Shown piece by piece: positions 24,934 through 33,689 of a stretch of DNA of 55,185 nt. A program made the position numbers and the translations under genes. The stretch comes from Bifidobacterium biavatii DSM 23969 (GTDB taxonomy: Bacteria; Actinomycetota; Actinomycetes; Actinomycetales; Bifidobacteriaceae), in NCBI RefSeq assembly GCF_000741165.1, contig NZ_JGYN01000027.1, positions 1 through 55,185 of the forward strand, given 5' to 3'. Below the pieces are notes generated by a model, which ran no database searches, had not been told where the DNA came from, and saw nothing but the letters and a program-made list of their open reading frames with translations. Numbering within the stretch: position 1 is the stretch's first letter; the number at the start of each line of letters is the position of its first letter.

Positions 24934-25051
24934 TGATGCCGTATAGCGACATCGTCGAGTTCATGTTCTCCCCAACGTCTAAGAAGTGATTGTCGGGTAG
25001 TGCCGTGGGCCTTGGAATTCCAGTGATTCCAAGGCCCTCGACGCTATGAAG
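24934..25051 (+). repeat. ychF-tail repeat copy 5, right boundary of the array
   Basis: It begins TGATGCCGTATAGCGA, identical to the start of copy 2 (17866). Then come GTCGAGTTC... and the AAGAAGTGA stop, and the hairpin 25007-25018 / 25026-25037 with loop TCCAGTG. The right flank to 25051 complements the left flank of copy 2, so this copy probably carries the original chromosomal right side of the ychF terminator. 25052-25128 shows nothing notable. Confidence 0.72.
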
Positions 25052-25128
25052 CGCATGTGTCCCCGTGCGGATGCGGAAGCATAATGCGCGTTTTCTGCAG
25101 GATATGAGTCTGCGCAATCCGCCAATGT

Positions 25129-26640
25129 TCACCGCGACGTTGCACGGGATATCAGCGCGACGATGCCGAGGGTGACGATGATAACCGCGGCGGCTGCGGC
25201 GAAGCTGCCGGTCATTGCGGATTCGTAGGCGTGGGAGGCAATCTGTCGTATCAGGCCGCTCGTTGCTTCCGTGAGCCCGGCGGCCTGTTGGAAGTCCAGC
25301 GTCACGGAGCCGGCGGATTGCGGATTCAGCCCGGCGGATTGCGCGAGATCGTGGAATTCCGCCACATATAGTCCACTCTGGATACTGCCGAAGATTCCCA
25401 CGCCGATGATGGAGCCGAATTGGCGGAACACGGTCAACAGACTGGAGCCGGCGCCGGATTGTTCGATCGGCACCCGGCCCATGGCCCAGCTCAGCATCGC
25501 CGGCTGGCCGATGCCCAATCCGAATCCCGCCACGGTCTGACCGATCAAAGCTGTCAGTTGTTTCTCCGCTTCGCCGGGCCACCACATGGCGGCCCCGATC
25601 GTCAGCATGCCGGCGGCCAGACATCCCAAGGCCAGCAGACTCGTGCCGCGCGAGCCGATGCGGGAGACGACCCAATCGTTCATCCGCGATCCCACGATGG
25701 ACGCGACGACCAGCGGCATCAGCATCAGCCCGCCCACCAGCGCCCCGTGACGCAGCACCGTCTCCAAATAGGCCGGCATGATGAAGATGATGCCGTACAT
25801 TGAGAAGTTCAGCATCATCAACGCCGGCGCGCAGGCCGCGAACGACGGGTCCCGCATCAGACCGATCTCCATCAAAGGATTGCGGGACGCTCGATCATGC
25901 AGCACGAATCCTGTGATCAGCACGGCGCCGGTGGCCATCGGAATCCAGGCGTCCATGGCCAGCACGCCATGTTGAGCATTGACCAAGCCTGCCGAGAACA
26001 GGGTGAAACCGGCGAACATCATCGCCACCGACATCCACGGCACGTGCAATGACCGGGACTTGTGCGATCCGCCCGTCTGTGGAACGTTCATGTGGATGAC
26101 CACGATCACAGCGAAGAACACCACGCCGTCGAACCCGAAGATGCCGCGCCATCCCAGCGTCGCGGTAAGCACACCACCGACGAGCGGGCCGAACGGCACG
26201 CCTAAGGTGCCGGCTATTGCCCAAGCGGTCATGGCGCGGGACAGTTCGGGGCCTCGGAACAGGATGCCGAGCAACGCCTGACCCATCGGAATGACCACGC
26301 CGGCACCTGCACCCATGATCGAGCGAGAGATGAGCAGCACCGGCACATTCCCAGCCATAAGGCCAATTCCGGATGCAATGACGAACATGCCCAATCCGGC
26401 AAGCATGGTCTTCAGATGTCCGAGCCGGTCGCCAAGGAATCCTGCCAACAGCACCACGGCCGCGAACACAAGGTTGTAACTGGAAACGATCCACTGCTGC
26501 TCCGCCATGCCCGCCCCGAGCGATTCGGCGATGTTCGGCAGCGCCACGTTGAACGCGGTGGTATTGACCATCATCACCAGTTCGGCCGCGCATAGGCAGA
26601 TCAGGGAACGGTTCAGAGTTCGTTCGTTCATATCAGCCAT
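25129..26640 (-). CDS. MFS efflux transporter, DHA2 (EmrB/QacA, 14-TM) family
   Basis: About 503 aa drug/H+ antiporter-type membrane protein. LAGFLGDRLGHLKTMLAG is the loop 2-3 motif A, and WRGIFGFDGVVFFAVIV and later SGAGSSLLTVFRQFGSIIG are DHA2 landmarks. The start at 26640 (MADMNERT) is preferred to a GTG-like codon further out. Divergent from a TetR repressor across a large palindromic operator, so drug- or metabolite-induced export is likely. Confidence 0.9.
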   Translation of the reverse strand: MADMNERTLNRSLICLCAAELVMMVNTTAFNVALPNIAESLGAGMAEQQWIVSSYNLVFAAVVLLAGFLGDRLGHLKTMLAGLGMFVIASGIGLMAGNVPVLLISRSIMGAGAGVVIPMGQALLGILFRGPELSRAMTAWAIAGTLGVPFGPLVGGVLTATLGWRGIFGFDGVVFFAVIVVIHMNVPQTGGSHKSRSLHVPWMSVAMMFAGFTLFSAGLVNAQHGVLAMDAWIPMATGAVLITGFVLHDRASRNPLMEIGLMRDPSFAACAPALMMLNFSMYGIIFIMPAYLETVLRHGALVGGLMLMPLVVASIVGSRMNDWVVSRIGSRGTSLLALGCLAAGMLTIGAAMWWPGEAEKQLTALIGQTVAGFGLGIGQPAMLSWAMGRVPIEQSGAGSSLLTVFRQFGSIIGVGIFGSIQSGLYVAEFHDLAQSAGLNPQSAGSVTLDFQQAAGLTEATSGLIRQIASHAYESAMTGSFAAAAAVIIVTLGIVALISRATSR

Positions 26641-26654
26641 AAGCCAACCCACTT

Positions 26655-26727
26655 AAGATACCAATAAGTTTCTTATTAACCGCACATGATTATAGATAAT
26701 CGCAAATAAGAAACGCCGTGGTATCTT
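26655..26727. promoter_or_regulatory. Large inverted repeat, probable TetR operator
   Basis: The arms 26655-26677 and 26705-26727 are complementary at 19 of 23 positions (AAGATACCA, 4 mismatches, then GTTTCTTATT), separated by 27 AT-rich bases. The site covers the space between the divergent efflux pump and TetR gene, so one repressor could control both. Confidence 0.65.
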
Positions 26728-26790
26728 GTAAAAAGGCGACGTGGACGACCGCCGGGCCGCAACACCCATGCCGCGTATGGAGATGAACCT

Positions 26791-27465
26791 ATGGAAGCGA
26801 GCATTGAATCGAAACAGACACGCCGCCGGGGCAAGGCCTTGGAGGCCGCCATTCTCGAAGCCGCATGGGAACAGCTGTCCGCATGCAGCGCCGAAGAGTT
26901 CACCTTCGACAACGTGGCCGCCAGGGCGCACACCAGCAAATCGGTGCTGTACCGCCGATGGCCGAACCGTACGGAACTGTTCGTGGCTGCCGTGAGGCAA
27001 CACCGTGGCCGCGCTTCCATCGAACGCCCGAACACTGGAACGCTCAGGGACGACGTCATTTCCATCCTGCTGCAGCTCAATCGCAAACAGTCTGACGCGG
27101 TAATGGTGCTGGCCAAATTCGGCGTCTACGCCGACTGGTTTGGCGTGAGTGCGCACGAACTGTACGAGCGCACGATGATCAGCGACCGGCCCAGCATCAT
27201 CGTGGCTATCGACAACGCGCGGGCACGCGGCGACATCACCTGCGAACTGCCGGAATCCCTGCTGCGCATGCCCGGAGAGCTTGGGCGCGCGATCATCCTG
27301 CGCGACATGCGGCCCTTATCTGAAGCGGACATTATCGCCACGGTCGACGAACTGTTTCTCCCGCTTGTCCATTACTACGAGCATCGGGCGAGGGCTGCCG
27401 CTGACAAGGAATGCTCCGATGAATGCGCGGGAAGGAGCGGTGAACGTCCAGACGGGATTTGCTGA
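26791..27465 (+). CDS. TetR/AcrR-family repressor
   Basis: 224 aa. The N-terminal helix-turn-helix (ILEAAWEQLSACSAEEFTFDNVAARAHTSKSVLYRRWPNRTELF) is standard. The C-terminal region resembles the TetR C11/C16 type (LYERTMISDRPSIIVAIDNARARGDI). GGAGATGAACCT precedes the ATG. It is divergent from the DHA2 pump and very likely represses it and itself through the palindrome at 26655-26727. Confidence 0.9.
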   Translation: MEASIESKQTRRRGKALEAAILEAAWEQLSACSAEEFTFDNVAARAHTSKSVLYRRWPNRTELFVAAVRQHRGRASIERPNTGTLRDDVISILLQLNRKQSDAVMVLAKFGVYADWFGVSAHELYERTMISDRPSIIVAIDNARARGDITCELPESLLRMPGELGRAIILRDMRPLSEADIIATVDELFLPLVHYYEHRARAAADKECSDECAGRSGERPDGIC

Positions 27466-27620
27466 TCGGTATGGCCTGATTGGTGTGGCCGACATCGCCG
27501 GATCGGAATCTTCGCCGGGGCTGTGCGGCTGCTGCGTATCTCGATGCTGGCCGTAGGTGGTTGGGATCGAGTTACAGTGTTCAACGGCAAGAATAATTCG
27601 GACAAGAAAGAAGGTATCGT

Positions 27621-28448
27621 ATGACAGAGCAGACGATGATCACGCTCAACAACGGCACGGTCATCCCGCAGGTGGGCCTCGGCGTGTTCCGCACGCCGGA
27701 CGGCGACGTCACGGTGAACGCCGTGCAGGCCGCGCTCGAAGCTGGCTACCGTCACATCGACACGGCGATGATCTATCGCAACGAAACGTCGGTCGGCGAG
27801 GGAATGCGCCGGTCCGGCGTGCCGCGCGAGGACGTGTTCGTGACGACCAAGCTGTGGAACGACGACATCCGCGCGCATCGCGCGAAGGCCGCGTTCGAGG
27901 AAAGCCTCGACCGTCTCGGCTTCGACTACGTCGACCTGTATCTCATCCACTGGCCGGCCGACGGCTGGCAGCAGGCGTGGGACGACATGCAGGAGATCGC
28001 CGCGTCGGGACGGGCCAAGGCGATCGGCGTGAGCAACTTCCACCAGCATCACATCAACGAGCTGCTCGCCAACAGCGACGTCGTGCCGGCCGTCGACCAG
28101 ATCGAATCCTCGCCACAGTTCACCAACCAGGAGCTCGTCGACTTCGTGCACGGCCACGGCATGGCCGCGGAGGCGTGGAGCCCGCTCGGCGGCACCGGCG
28201 GCAACCTACTCGGCGAGCCGCTGCTGGCCGAAATCGGCGCGAAGTACGGCAAGTCGGCCGCGCAGGTCGTGATTCGCTGGCATATCCAGCGCGGCATGGT
28301 CGTGCTACCCAAGTCCGTGCATGCGGAACGCATCAGGCAGAACATCGACGTGTTCGACTTTGCGCTGACGGCCGATGACATGGCCGCGATCAACACGCTC
28401 AGCACCGGTCATCGCAACAGCGCCGACCCGGACAACTTCGATTTCTGA
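27621..28448 (+). CDS. Aldo/keto reductase
   Basis: 275 aa NADPH-dependent oxidoreductase with a TIM barrel. The catalytic tetrad is visible: Asp in HIDTAMIYRNE, Tyr in the same motif, Lys in VTTKLWND and His in YLIHWPADGW. The NADPH-binding tail reads VLPKSVHAERIRQN. It is close to 2,5-diketo-D-gluconate reductase-like enzymes; the real substrate is unknown. AAGAAAGAAGG precedes the ATG. It stands alone after the TetR gene. Confidence 0.92.
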   Translation: MTEQTMITLNNGTVIPQVGLGVFRTPDGDVTVNAVQAALEAGYRHIDTAMIYRNETSVGEGMRRSGVPREDVFVTTKLWNDDIRAHRAKAAFEESLDRLGFDYVDLYLIHWPADGWQQAWDDMQEIAASGRAKAIGVSNFHQHHINELLANSDVVPAVDQIESSPQFTNQELVDFVHGHGMAAEAWSPLGGTGGNLLGEPLLAEIGAKYGKSAAQVVIRWHIQRGMVVLPKSVHAERIRQNIDVFDFALTADDMAAINTLSTGHRNSADPDNFDF

Positions 28449-28602
28449 CCGTTTCCCGACTGGCTATCAGCGGCGGTGGATTGCGGCGTCGCGGAGCACG
28501 GCGCGGCTGTTGACGCGACAGCTGACAAAACCGTGCCCCGTTGCGCTGTTGTCGCACGAGCCGTGCGTCCGTGACCATTGGCGGCGGTTCGCACGGCACG
28601 TG

Positions 28603-28611
28603 TGCCATAAT
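28603..28611 (+). promoter_or_regulatory. Extended -10 just before dtd (leaderless start)
   Basis: TGCCATAAT ends 7 bases before the dtd ATG and no Shine-Dalgarno site is present. The transcript would begin at or near the start codon, as is common in actinobacteria. Confidence 0.5.
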
Positions 28612-28618
28612 CGGGTGC

Positions 28619-29104
28619 ATGAGAATTGTGATTCAGCGCGTGTCGCAGGCGAGCGTCGATGTCGTCAACGAATTGGGGATGCTTGACCCTACGTTCGAAC
28701 CGCAGCAGATCGGTCCTGGATACATGATTCTGGTGGGGGTTTCCGATGCTGATGGTGATGCGGAGGTTGCGTGGCTTGCGCACAAAGTGCTCAATCTGCG
28801 CGTGTTCGAGGACGAGCAGGGCAAGATGAACCGTTCCATTCAGGACATCGGCGGCGAGATTCTCTCGATTTCGCAGTTCACGCTGTTCGCCGACGTACAC
28901 AAGGGCAACAGGCCCAGCTTCATCCGCGCCGGCAAGCCCGAACATGCCGATCTGACGTGGATCAAGTTCAATGAGGCGTTGCGTTCCGGGGGAGTGCCGG
29001 TTCGGGAAGGGCGATTCGGCGCGCACATGCGCGTTGGATTGGTCAACGACGGCCCGGTCACGATCGTCGTCGATACGGACGTGGACATGCCGCATAAGGC
29101 GTGA
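28619..29104 (+). CDS. dtd: D-aminoacyl-tRNA deacylase
   Basis: 161 aa proofreading enzyme that removes D-amino acids (and glycine mischarged on tRNA-Ala) from tRNA. Signature motifs are MRIVIQRVSQASV at the start, ISQFTLFAD with the catalytic region, and the cross-subunit motif, here NDGPVTIVVD where most enzymes have NxGPVT. A slightly longer N-terminal loop (NELGMLDPTFEPQQIG) is seen in actinobacterial forms. No ribosome site; initiation is probably leaderless. Confidence 0.93.
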   Translation: MRIVIQRVSQASVDVVNELGMLDPTFEPQQIGPGYMILVGVSDADGDAEVAWLAHKVLNLRVFEDEQGKMNRSIQDIGGEILSISQFTLFADVHKGNRPSFIRAGKPEHADLTWIKFNEALRSGGVPVREGRFGAHMRVGLVNDGPVTIVVDTDVDMPHKA

Positions 29105-29235
29105 ACGTGCGTTTTCGCCGTTCGCATTTGTCGACATGGTTAGATCAAATGTTCGACACGCTGATCGAACGAAAGTTCGATTATTTGATATGCTGATTAT
29201 AACGGGGCGAAAGTCCCGCGGAAAGGATGGTCATC

Positions 29236-30819
29236 ATGGGTGATGCAGTCAACGAACAGCAGGGAACGCAGCAGGCGACTGCGACCGGTGCGGCGCAGAA
29301 AGCCTCGCCGAAACTGCCCGAACCATACGAGAAGACCACATGGCACAGCATCGCAATCGATGGCCGGGAACTGCGATACAACGCCACCGTCGGCACGATC
29401 AACATCGATTCCGGCAAGGTCAAGCCTGCCGCCAGCATCTTCTTCACCGCTTTCAGCCTGACTGACGACTCCGGGGAAACAGACCCCGCACGGCCGGTCA
29501 CGTTCATTTTCAACGGCGGTCCCGGTTCGTCCACCACGTTCCTGCTCATGGGGTCCATCGCGCCCAAGCGCATCGACGTGCCCGACGCCGCACCTGTTCC
29601 GGCGGCGCCTTACCATCTGGAGGACAACCCGTACACGCTGCTGCCGGACTCCGATCTGGTGTTCATCGACGCCGCAGGCGCGGGCTTCTCCGAAATCCTC
29701 GACGCTGCCAAGCCATCGCTGTGGTCCGTGGACGGCGACGTAGCCGGGTTCAGCGCGTTCATCCGCGCCTACCTGAGCAAATACCACCGCTGGAACTCGC
29801 CCAAGTACGTGCTCGGCGAATCGTACGGCACCACGCGCGGGGCTGCGCTCGCATATCGTCTCCAGCAGGACGGCGTCGCACTCAACGGTCTCACACTCAT
29901 CTCCAACATTCTCGACTACGCCTACACGCTCGACACGTCCGACCAGTTCTACATCGGCTACTTCCCGACCTTTGCGTCCGTCGCCAAATACCATGGCCAC
30001 GCCGCCTCGGACACGGAAACCGCCGAACACCTGCAGCAGGCCCGCGCGTTCGCCAACGGCCCGCTGCGTCTCGCGCTCGCCGCTGGAGCCTCGCTCGATG
30101 ACGCCACCAAGCGTCGGGTCGCCGAACGGTACGCCGAACTGACTGGATTGGATGCGCAGTACGTCTACGATTCCGATCTGCGCGTCGTGGACATGCGCTT
30201 CCGCAAGGAGCTGCTGCGCGGCGAGGAGAAGATCGTGGGCCGTTACGACGGTCGCGTCGCCGGCTACGATCTCGACCGTGTCAACGACGAGGAGACGTTC
30301 GTGGTCGACGACGCCTTCCTTGATCCGGCGTACTCGAGCCTGTGCAACGCATACCTGCGTGACGAACTCGGCTGGGACCGTATTCCAGAACGCCGGGGAT
30401 TCGCCGACTTCGACTGGAGTTCCACTGAGCCTGGCAAGGGCTGGACATGGTGGCATCATCAGCCGGAGGGCACCAAGTCCTCGTGGGGAGGCAATATCCC
30501 GTTCCCGAATGTGCTGCCCGACCTCGCAGCGGCCGTGGCCCATCAGCCCACGCTCAAGGTGCTCATCGGCAACGGCATCTACGACCTGTGCACGCCGTTC
30601 TTCCAGACCGAATACGACATCGACCATCTCGGTCTGCCCAAGCCGTTGCGCGGCAACATCGCCTTCACCTACTATCCGGCCGGACACATGCTCTACTCGT
30701 CCAAGGAAAGCCTCGCCAAGTTCTGCAACGATCTCAAGCGTTTCTACAACGCGGATGTCAGCGGGCTCGCCGACATCAACGAGCGTCCGGTTCAGCCGGC
30801 GCAGGACATTCGGTTGTAG
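29236..30819 (+). CDS. Serine carboxypeptidase-like protein (peptidase S10)
   Basis: About 527 aa alpha/beta-hydrolase peptidase. FIFNGGPGSST is the oxyanion motif and GESYGTTRG carries the nucleophile Ser; the Asp is probably in IGNGIYDLCTPF and the His in YPAGHMLY. No signal peptide is present, so it acts in the cytosol, which is usual for bacterial S10 proteins. The ATG at 29236 has the better spacing from GGAAAGG than that at 29227. Confidence 0.9.
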   Translation: MGDAVNEQQGTQQATATGAAQKASPKLPEPYEKTTWHSIAIDGRELRYNATVGTINIDSGKVKPAASIFFTAFSLTDDSGETDPARPVTFIFNGGPGSSTTFLLMGSIAPKRIDVPDAAPVPAAPYHLEDNPYTLLPDSDLVFIDAAGAGFSEILDAAKPSLWSVDGDVAGFSAFIRAYLSKYHRWNSPKYVLGESYGTTRGAALAYRLQQDGVALNGLTLISNILDYAYTLDTSDQFYIGYFPTFASVAKYHGHAASDTETAEHLQQARAFANGPLRLALAAGASLDDATKRRVAERYAELTGLDAQYVYDSDLRVVDMRFRKELLRGEEKIVGRYDGRVAGYDLDRVNDEETFVVDDAFLDPAYSSLCNAYLRDELGWDRIPERRGFADFDWSSTEPGKGWTWWHHQPEGTKSSWGGNIPFPNVLPDLAAAVAHQPTLKVLIGNGIYDLCTPFFQTEYDIDHLGLPKPLRGNIAFTYYPAGHMLYSSKESLAKFCNDLKRFYNADVSGLADINERPVQPAQDIRL

Positions 30820-30888
30820 CGGGACGCGGATCGCCGGTGGCCTGTGTCGGGTTGAGGCTTCTACGCGGTGAATGTCCTCGGACATGTG

Positions 30889-30929
30889 CGGGAAATGCGA
30901 CGATGGAACGTCCGTCATCGCATTTCCCG
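30889..30929 (+). terminator. Hairpin after the S10 peptidase gene
   Basis: CGGGAAATGCGA (30889-30900) and TCGCATTTCCCG (30918-30929) are exact 12-bp complements around 17 nt. No T run follows, so termination strength is uncertain. Confidence 0.5.
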
Positions 30930-31001
30930 GCTCCGTGCGGCATGATGGGTCGATGCGCGCCGCGCAACATTACAGGCCGTTTGTGCAGAAGGGAATAGCC
31001 A

Positions 31002-31325
31002 ATGGGCACCAATGTTGATCTGTCGAAACTGGATCTGTCGAACGTCGACCTGTCCAAGCTCGACCTGTCGTTCATCGACCGAATCGTGCTGTGGTACGGC
31101 AGCCTGCCGGACTCCGTGCGCACCCTGATCACCGTCGCAGTCGGCGCTGCGATCGCTTATGCGGTGTTCCGTATCGTCGTCAAAATCATCAAGGGCATGA
31201 TCGGCGCGGCCGTCGCCGCCGTACTCGCCTTCCTGCTCACCACGGTTCCCGGCAACATGCTGCTGTCACAGGCATTCGACCGCGTCGAACAGCAGATTTC
31301 CACTAGTCTGACCAGTCAGCAGTGA
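31002..31325 (+). CDS. Small membrane protein with (V/L)DLS repeats
   Basis: 107 aa, family not recognised. The N terminus has four (V/L)DLS units about five residues apart (NVDLSKLDLSNVDLSKLDLS). One long or two closely spaced hydrophobic segments follow (TLITVAVGAAIAYAVFRIV; AAVAAVLAFLLTTVP), then a polar C terminus. AGAAGGGA lies before the ATG. A zinc-ribbon gene follows closely and may be cotranscribed. The repeats could form a short amphipathic scaffold; the function is unknown. Confidence 0.7.
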   Translation: MGTNVDLSKLDLSNVDLSKLDLSFIDRIVLWYGSLPDSVRTLITVAVGAAIAYAVFRIVVKIIKGMIGAAVAAVLAFLLTTVPGNMLLSQAFDRVEQQISTSLTSQQ

Positions 31326-31369
31326 TCACCAACACCATTCACCCGTCTTTTCGAAAGGAAACCACCATC

Positions 31370-31582
31370 ATGGAACAGCAGCAGTACGTGTGCGCCAAAT
31401 GTGGATGCCGACAGTACGTGAGCGATCAGTTCCAGGCCACCGGAGGCAATCTGGCCAAACTGTTCGACGTGCAGAACAAGAAGTTCATCACCATCAGCTG
31501 CAGCCAGTGCGGCTACACCGAACTGTATCGGGCCCAGACTGGCACCGGCATGAACGTCCTCGACTTCCTCATCGGCGGCTGA
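31370..31582 (+). CDS. Small zinc-ribbon protein
   Basis: 70 aa. Two CxxC pairs (CAKCGC and CSQCGY) form a predicted zinc ribbon, and the SCSQCGYTELYRAQ ending is typical of the zinc_ribbon_13-like nucleic-acid-binding family. CGAAAGGAA precedes the ATG. It lies 44 bases after the small membrane protein gene. The role is unknown. Confidence 0.85.
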   Translation: MEQQQYVCAKCGCRQYVSDQFQATGGNLAKLFDVQNKKFITISCSQCGYTELYRAQTGTGMNVLDFLIGG

Positions 31583-31737
31583 TCGCCCGGGGCGGGGCAT
31601 GTTCGAGGCCAAAACGGCGTAGGGCGTTGTGGCTTCGGCGTCACCGATCGCGGCGCGGGCTTCCTCCACATAGATATCCGCACCGTTTCGGTACCATAGT
31701 GGTCGGGATCGAAACCCATGAGAATGAAGGTCTTCGT

Positions 31738-32385
31738 ATGAACATCACGCATGCGCTTACGTCAATCACCCAGGCATCCAAGGAGCCGGTGTTTCTGCTG
31801 TTGCACGGATGGGGATCCAACGAACACGATCTGCCGAGCCTGCTCACATACTGCGCGCCGGGAGGAGATTACGCATCGCTGCGCGCGCCCATCGAATACG
31901 GTATGGGGTACACGTGGTTCGGCAAATGGGAATACGATGGCGTGCCCACCGGAGAGTCGCTCGACGAACAGGCGAAGGTCGCGGGGGACGCCATCGCGGC
32001 ATGGGTAACAGACAACATTCCTGACGACCGGAAGATCGTCGTCATGGGCTTTTCCCAGGGCGGACTGCTCGCCGGCGAAATGCTTCGTCTCGACCCGGAC
32101 CGCTATGCCGCGGCCGTCAGCTTCTCCGGATTCCTGGCACACGGCGCCTTGCCTGGAGATGAACGCCTCGCGCAGCTTCGCCCGCCCATGTTCTACGGGC
32201 ACGGTTCGGCAGACGACATCTTTCCGGCCGAGGAGGTGCGCGACATGTCCTCGTTCTATCAGGCGCACACCACGCTGACCGAGAAGGTGTATCCGGGCAT
32301 GACGCACAGCATCTGCATGGAGGAAATGCGCGACGGGGCCGCATTCCTCACCGACAACGGCCTGACACGGCCCCGAATCTGGTAG
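31738..32385 (+). CDS. Phospholipase/carboxylesterase-family hydrolase
   Basis: 215 aa alpha/beta hydrolase. FLLLHGWGSNEHDL is the oxyanion loop, GFSQGG holds the catalytic Ser, GHGSADDIFP the Asp and PGMTHSICMEE the His. Size and motifs match the small YpfH/acyl-thioesterase-like esterases. ATGAAGG precedes the ATG at 31738; an upstream in-frame extension overlaps the zinc-ribbon gene and is not believed. The substrate is unknown. Confidence 0.88.
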   Translation: MNITHALTSITQASKEPVFLLLHGWGSNEHDLPSLLTYCAPGGDYASLRAPIEYGMGYTWFGKWEYDGVPTGESLDEQAKVAGDAIAAWVTDNIPDDRKIVVMGFSQGGLLAGEMLRLDPDRYAAAVSFSGFLAHGALPGDERLAQLRPPMFYGHGSADDIFPAEEVRDMSSFYQAHTTLTEKVYPGMTHSICMEEMRDGAAFLTDNGLTRPRIW

Positions 32386-32495
32386 CGGCAGGCAAGACGC
32401 GGGAATCGGCCTGAGCATGCACATCGTGGAAACGGTGCGGCAAATGCTCACGAAGAAGGCCCCGGAGATCGAAGAAGAGCAGGACGGAGCAGTAC

Positions 32496-33689
32496 ATGAC
32501 GGCCCATACGGATGAGGACACGCTGGTATCGGTCATCGTGCCGGTGTACAAGGTGGAACAATACCTTGACGAATGTGTGGAAGGCATCGTCGGACAAACC
32601 CACCGCAATCTGGAGATCCTGCTCGTGGACGACGGGTCGCCGGACCAATGCCCGGCCATGTGCGACGCGTGGGCCGCGAAAGACGGACGCATTCGCGTCA
32701 TCCACAAGAAGAACGGTGGACTGTCCGACGCGCGCAACGCGGGACTCGAACGGGCCACAGGCGATTGCATCTACTTCGTCGACTCCGACGATATGGTCGA
32801 TCCCCGGCTCATCGAACATTGCCTTACCGCCATGCGCGAACACGATGCCGACCTCGTCATGTTCCAATTCGACACAATCTCCGAGAACGGTGTGCCGTTG
32901 ATTTCCGACTACAAGCACAACGATTTCGACGAAGTCATGGTCATGACCCCGGTCGAAGGCATCAAGGCCCAGCTCAAAGCCGAAATCGACGGCTACTTCT
33001 GGTCCTTTCTCGCCGCGACCCCCATCTACAAAGATCACGACTTCTCATTTCCCGTCGGTCGCAAGATCGAAGACATGGCCCGCATCTGTAACGTCATCGG
33101 CGAATCGCACCGCATCGTACGCATTCCCGAAGTGCTCTACCACTACCGGCTGCGAGGCGGATCCATCACCAGCGCATGGTCACCGCAACTCATGCGCGAC
33201 TGGATGAAAGCCGCGGACGATCGGGAAACATACATTCTCGAACGCTATCCCGAACTCAAGGGGTTCATGCGGCTGCAGCAGCTCACCTTCTTCGCGAACC
33301 TCGACTACGAGACGATCCGCCAAACCGTCACCGCCAGCCTCAACATCGACCCGGAAGACGCCGACGAAATGCGCCGGCGCATCGACCGGCTGCGTAGGGA
33401 CATTGCCGACAACCACGACGAAGTCCCCGAATCCACGCGCTCGCTACTTGACCTGCTCAGGGACTCCGTGGACGATGCCGTCGACGATTTCAAAGAAATG
33501 CGCGACGACTGGAAGCGCATCGGCCGCGGCTGGAAGGAATACATGCACGAACGCACCGAACAAGCCGGTCAAAACCAGGCAGAACACGGCAAAACCGGCC
33601 GTGACGGAATCGGTCTTGCCGGCAGGATCGCACATGCCGCCAATCCGTTGCGCAAGTCGGGACAATCCGCCGTAGACGAGGTGCGATGA
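32496..33689 (+). CDS. Family 2 glycosyltransferase
   Basis: 397 aa GT-A fold transferase acting at the inner face of the membrane in cell-surface glycan or teichoic-type polymer synthesis. VSVIVPVYKVEQYLDECVEGI, LLVDDGSPD and YFVDSDD are the nucleotide-sugar and metal motifs. The C-terminal ~100 residues are highly charged and may mediate interaction. The stop overlaps the start of the next gene (ATGATG at 33686), so the HAD phosphatase is translationally coupled. The sugar donor and acceptor are unknown. Confidence 0.9.
   Translation: MTAHTDEDTLVSVIVPVYKVEQYLDECVEGIVGQTHRNLEILLVDDGSPDQCPAMCDAWAAKDGRIRVIHKKNGGLSDARNAGLERATGDCIYFVDSDDMVDPRLIEHCLTAMREHDADLVMFQFDTISENGVPLISDYKHNDFDEVMVMTPVEGIKAQLKAEIDGYFWSFLAATPIYKDHDFSFPVGRKIEDMARICNVIGESHRIVRIPEVLYHYRLRGGSITSAWSPQLMRDWMKAADDRETYILERYPELKGFMRLQQLTFFANLDYETIRQTVTASLNIDPEDADEMRRRIDRLRRDIADNHDEVPESTRSLLDLLRDSVDDAVDDFKEMRDDWKRIGRGWKEYMHERTEQAGQNQAEHGKTGRDGIGLAGRIAHAANPLRKSGQSAVDEVR

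Noticed and set aside
16135..25051. True integron attC sites
   Set aside because: The repeats lack the R/L box and GTTRRRY core layout, no IntI is present, and the repeat is recognisably the end of ychF plus a terminator. Only the analogy was kept.
24323..25675. 450-codon minus-strand frame spanning gldA and repeat 5
   Set aside because: It crosses a real gene and the repeat and has no family features.
29197..30918. 573-codon open frame on the minus strand opposite the S10 peptidase
   Set aside because: It is a codon-bias shadow: high GC third positions keep the antisense frame open, while the plus-strand protein has full catalytic motifs. The same applies to other long antisense frames, for example 7506-10010, 41468-43114 and 48402-49793.
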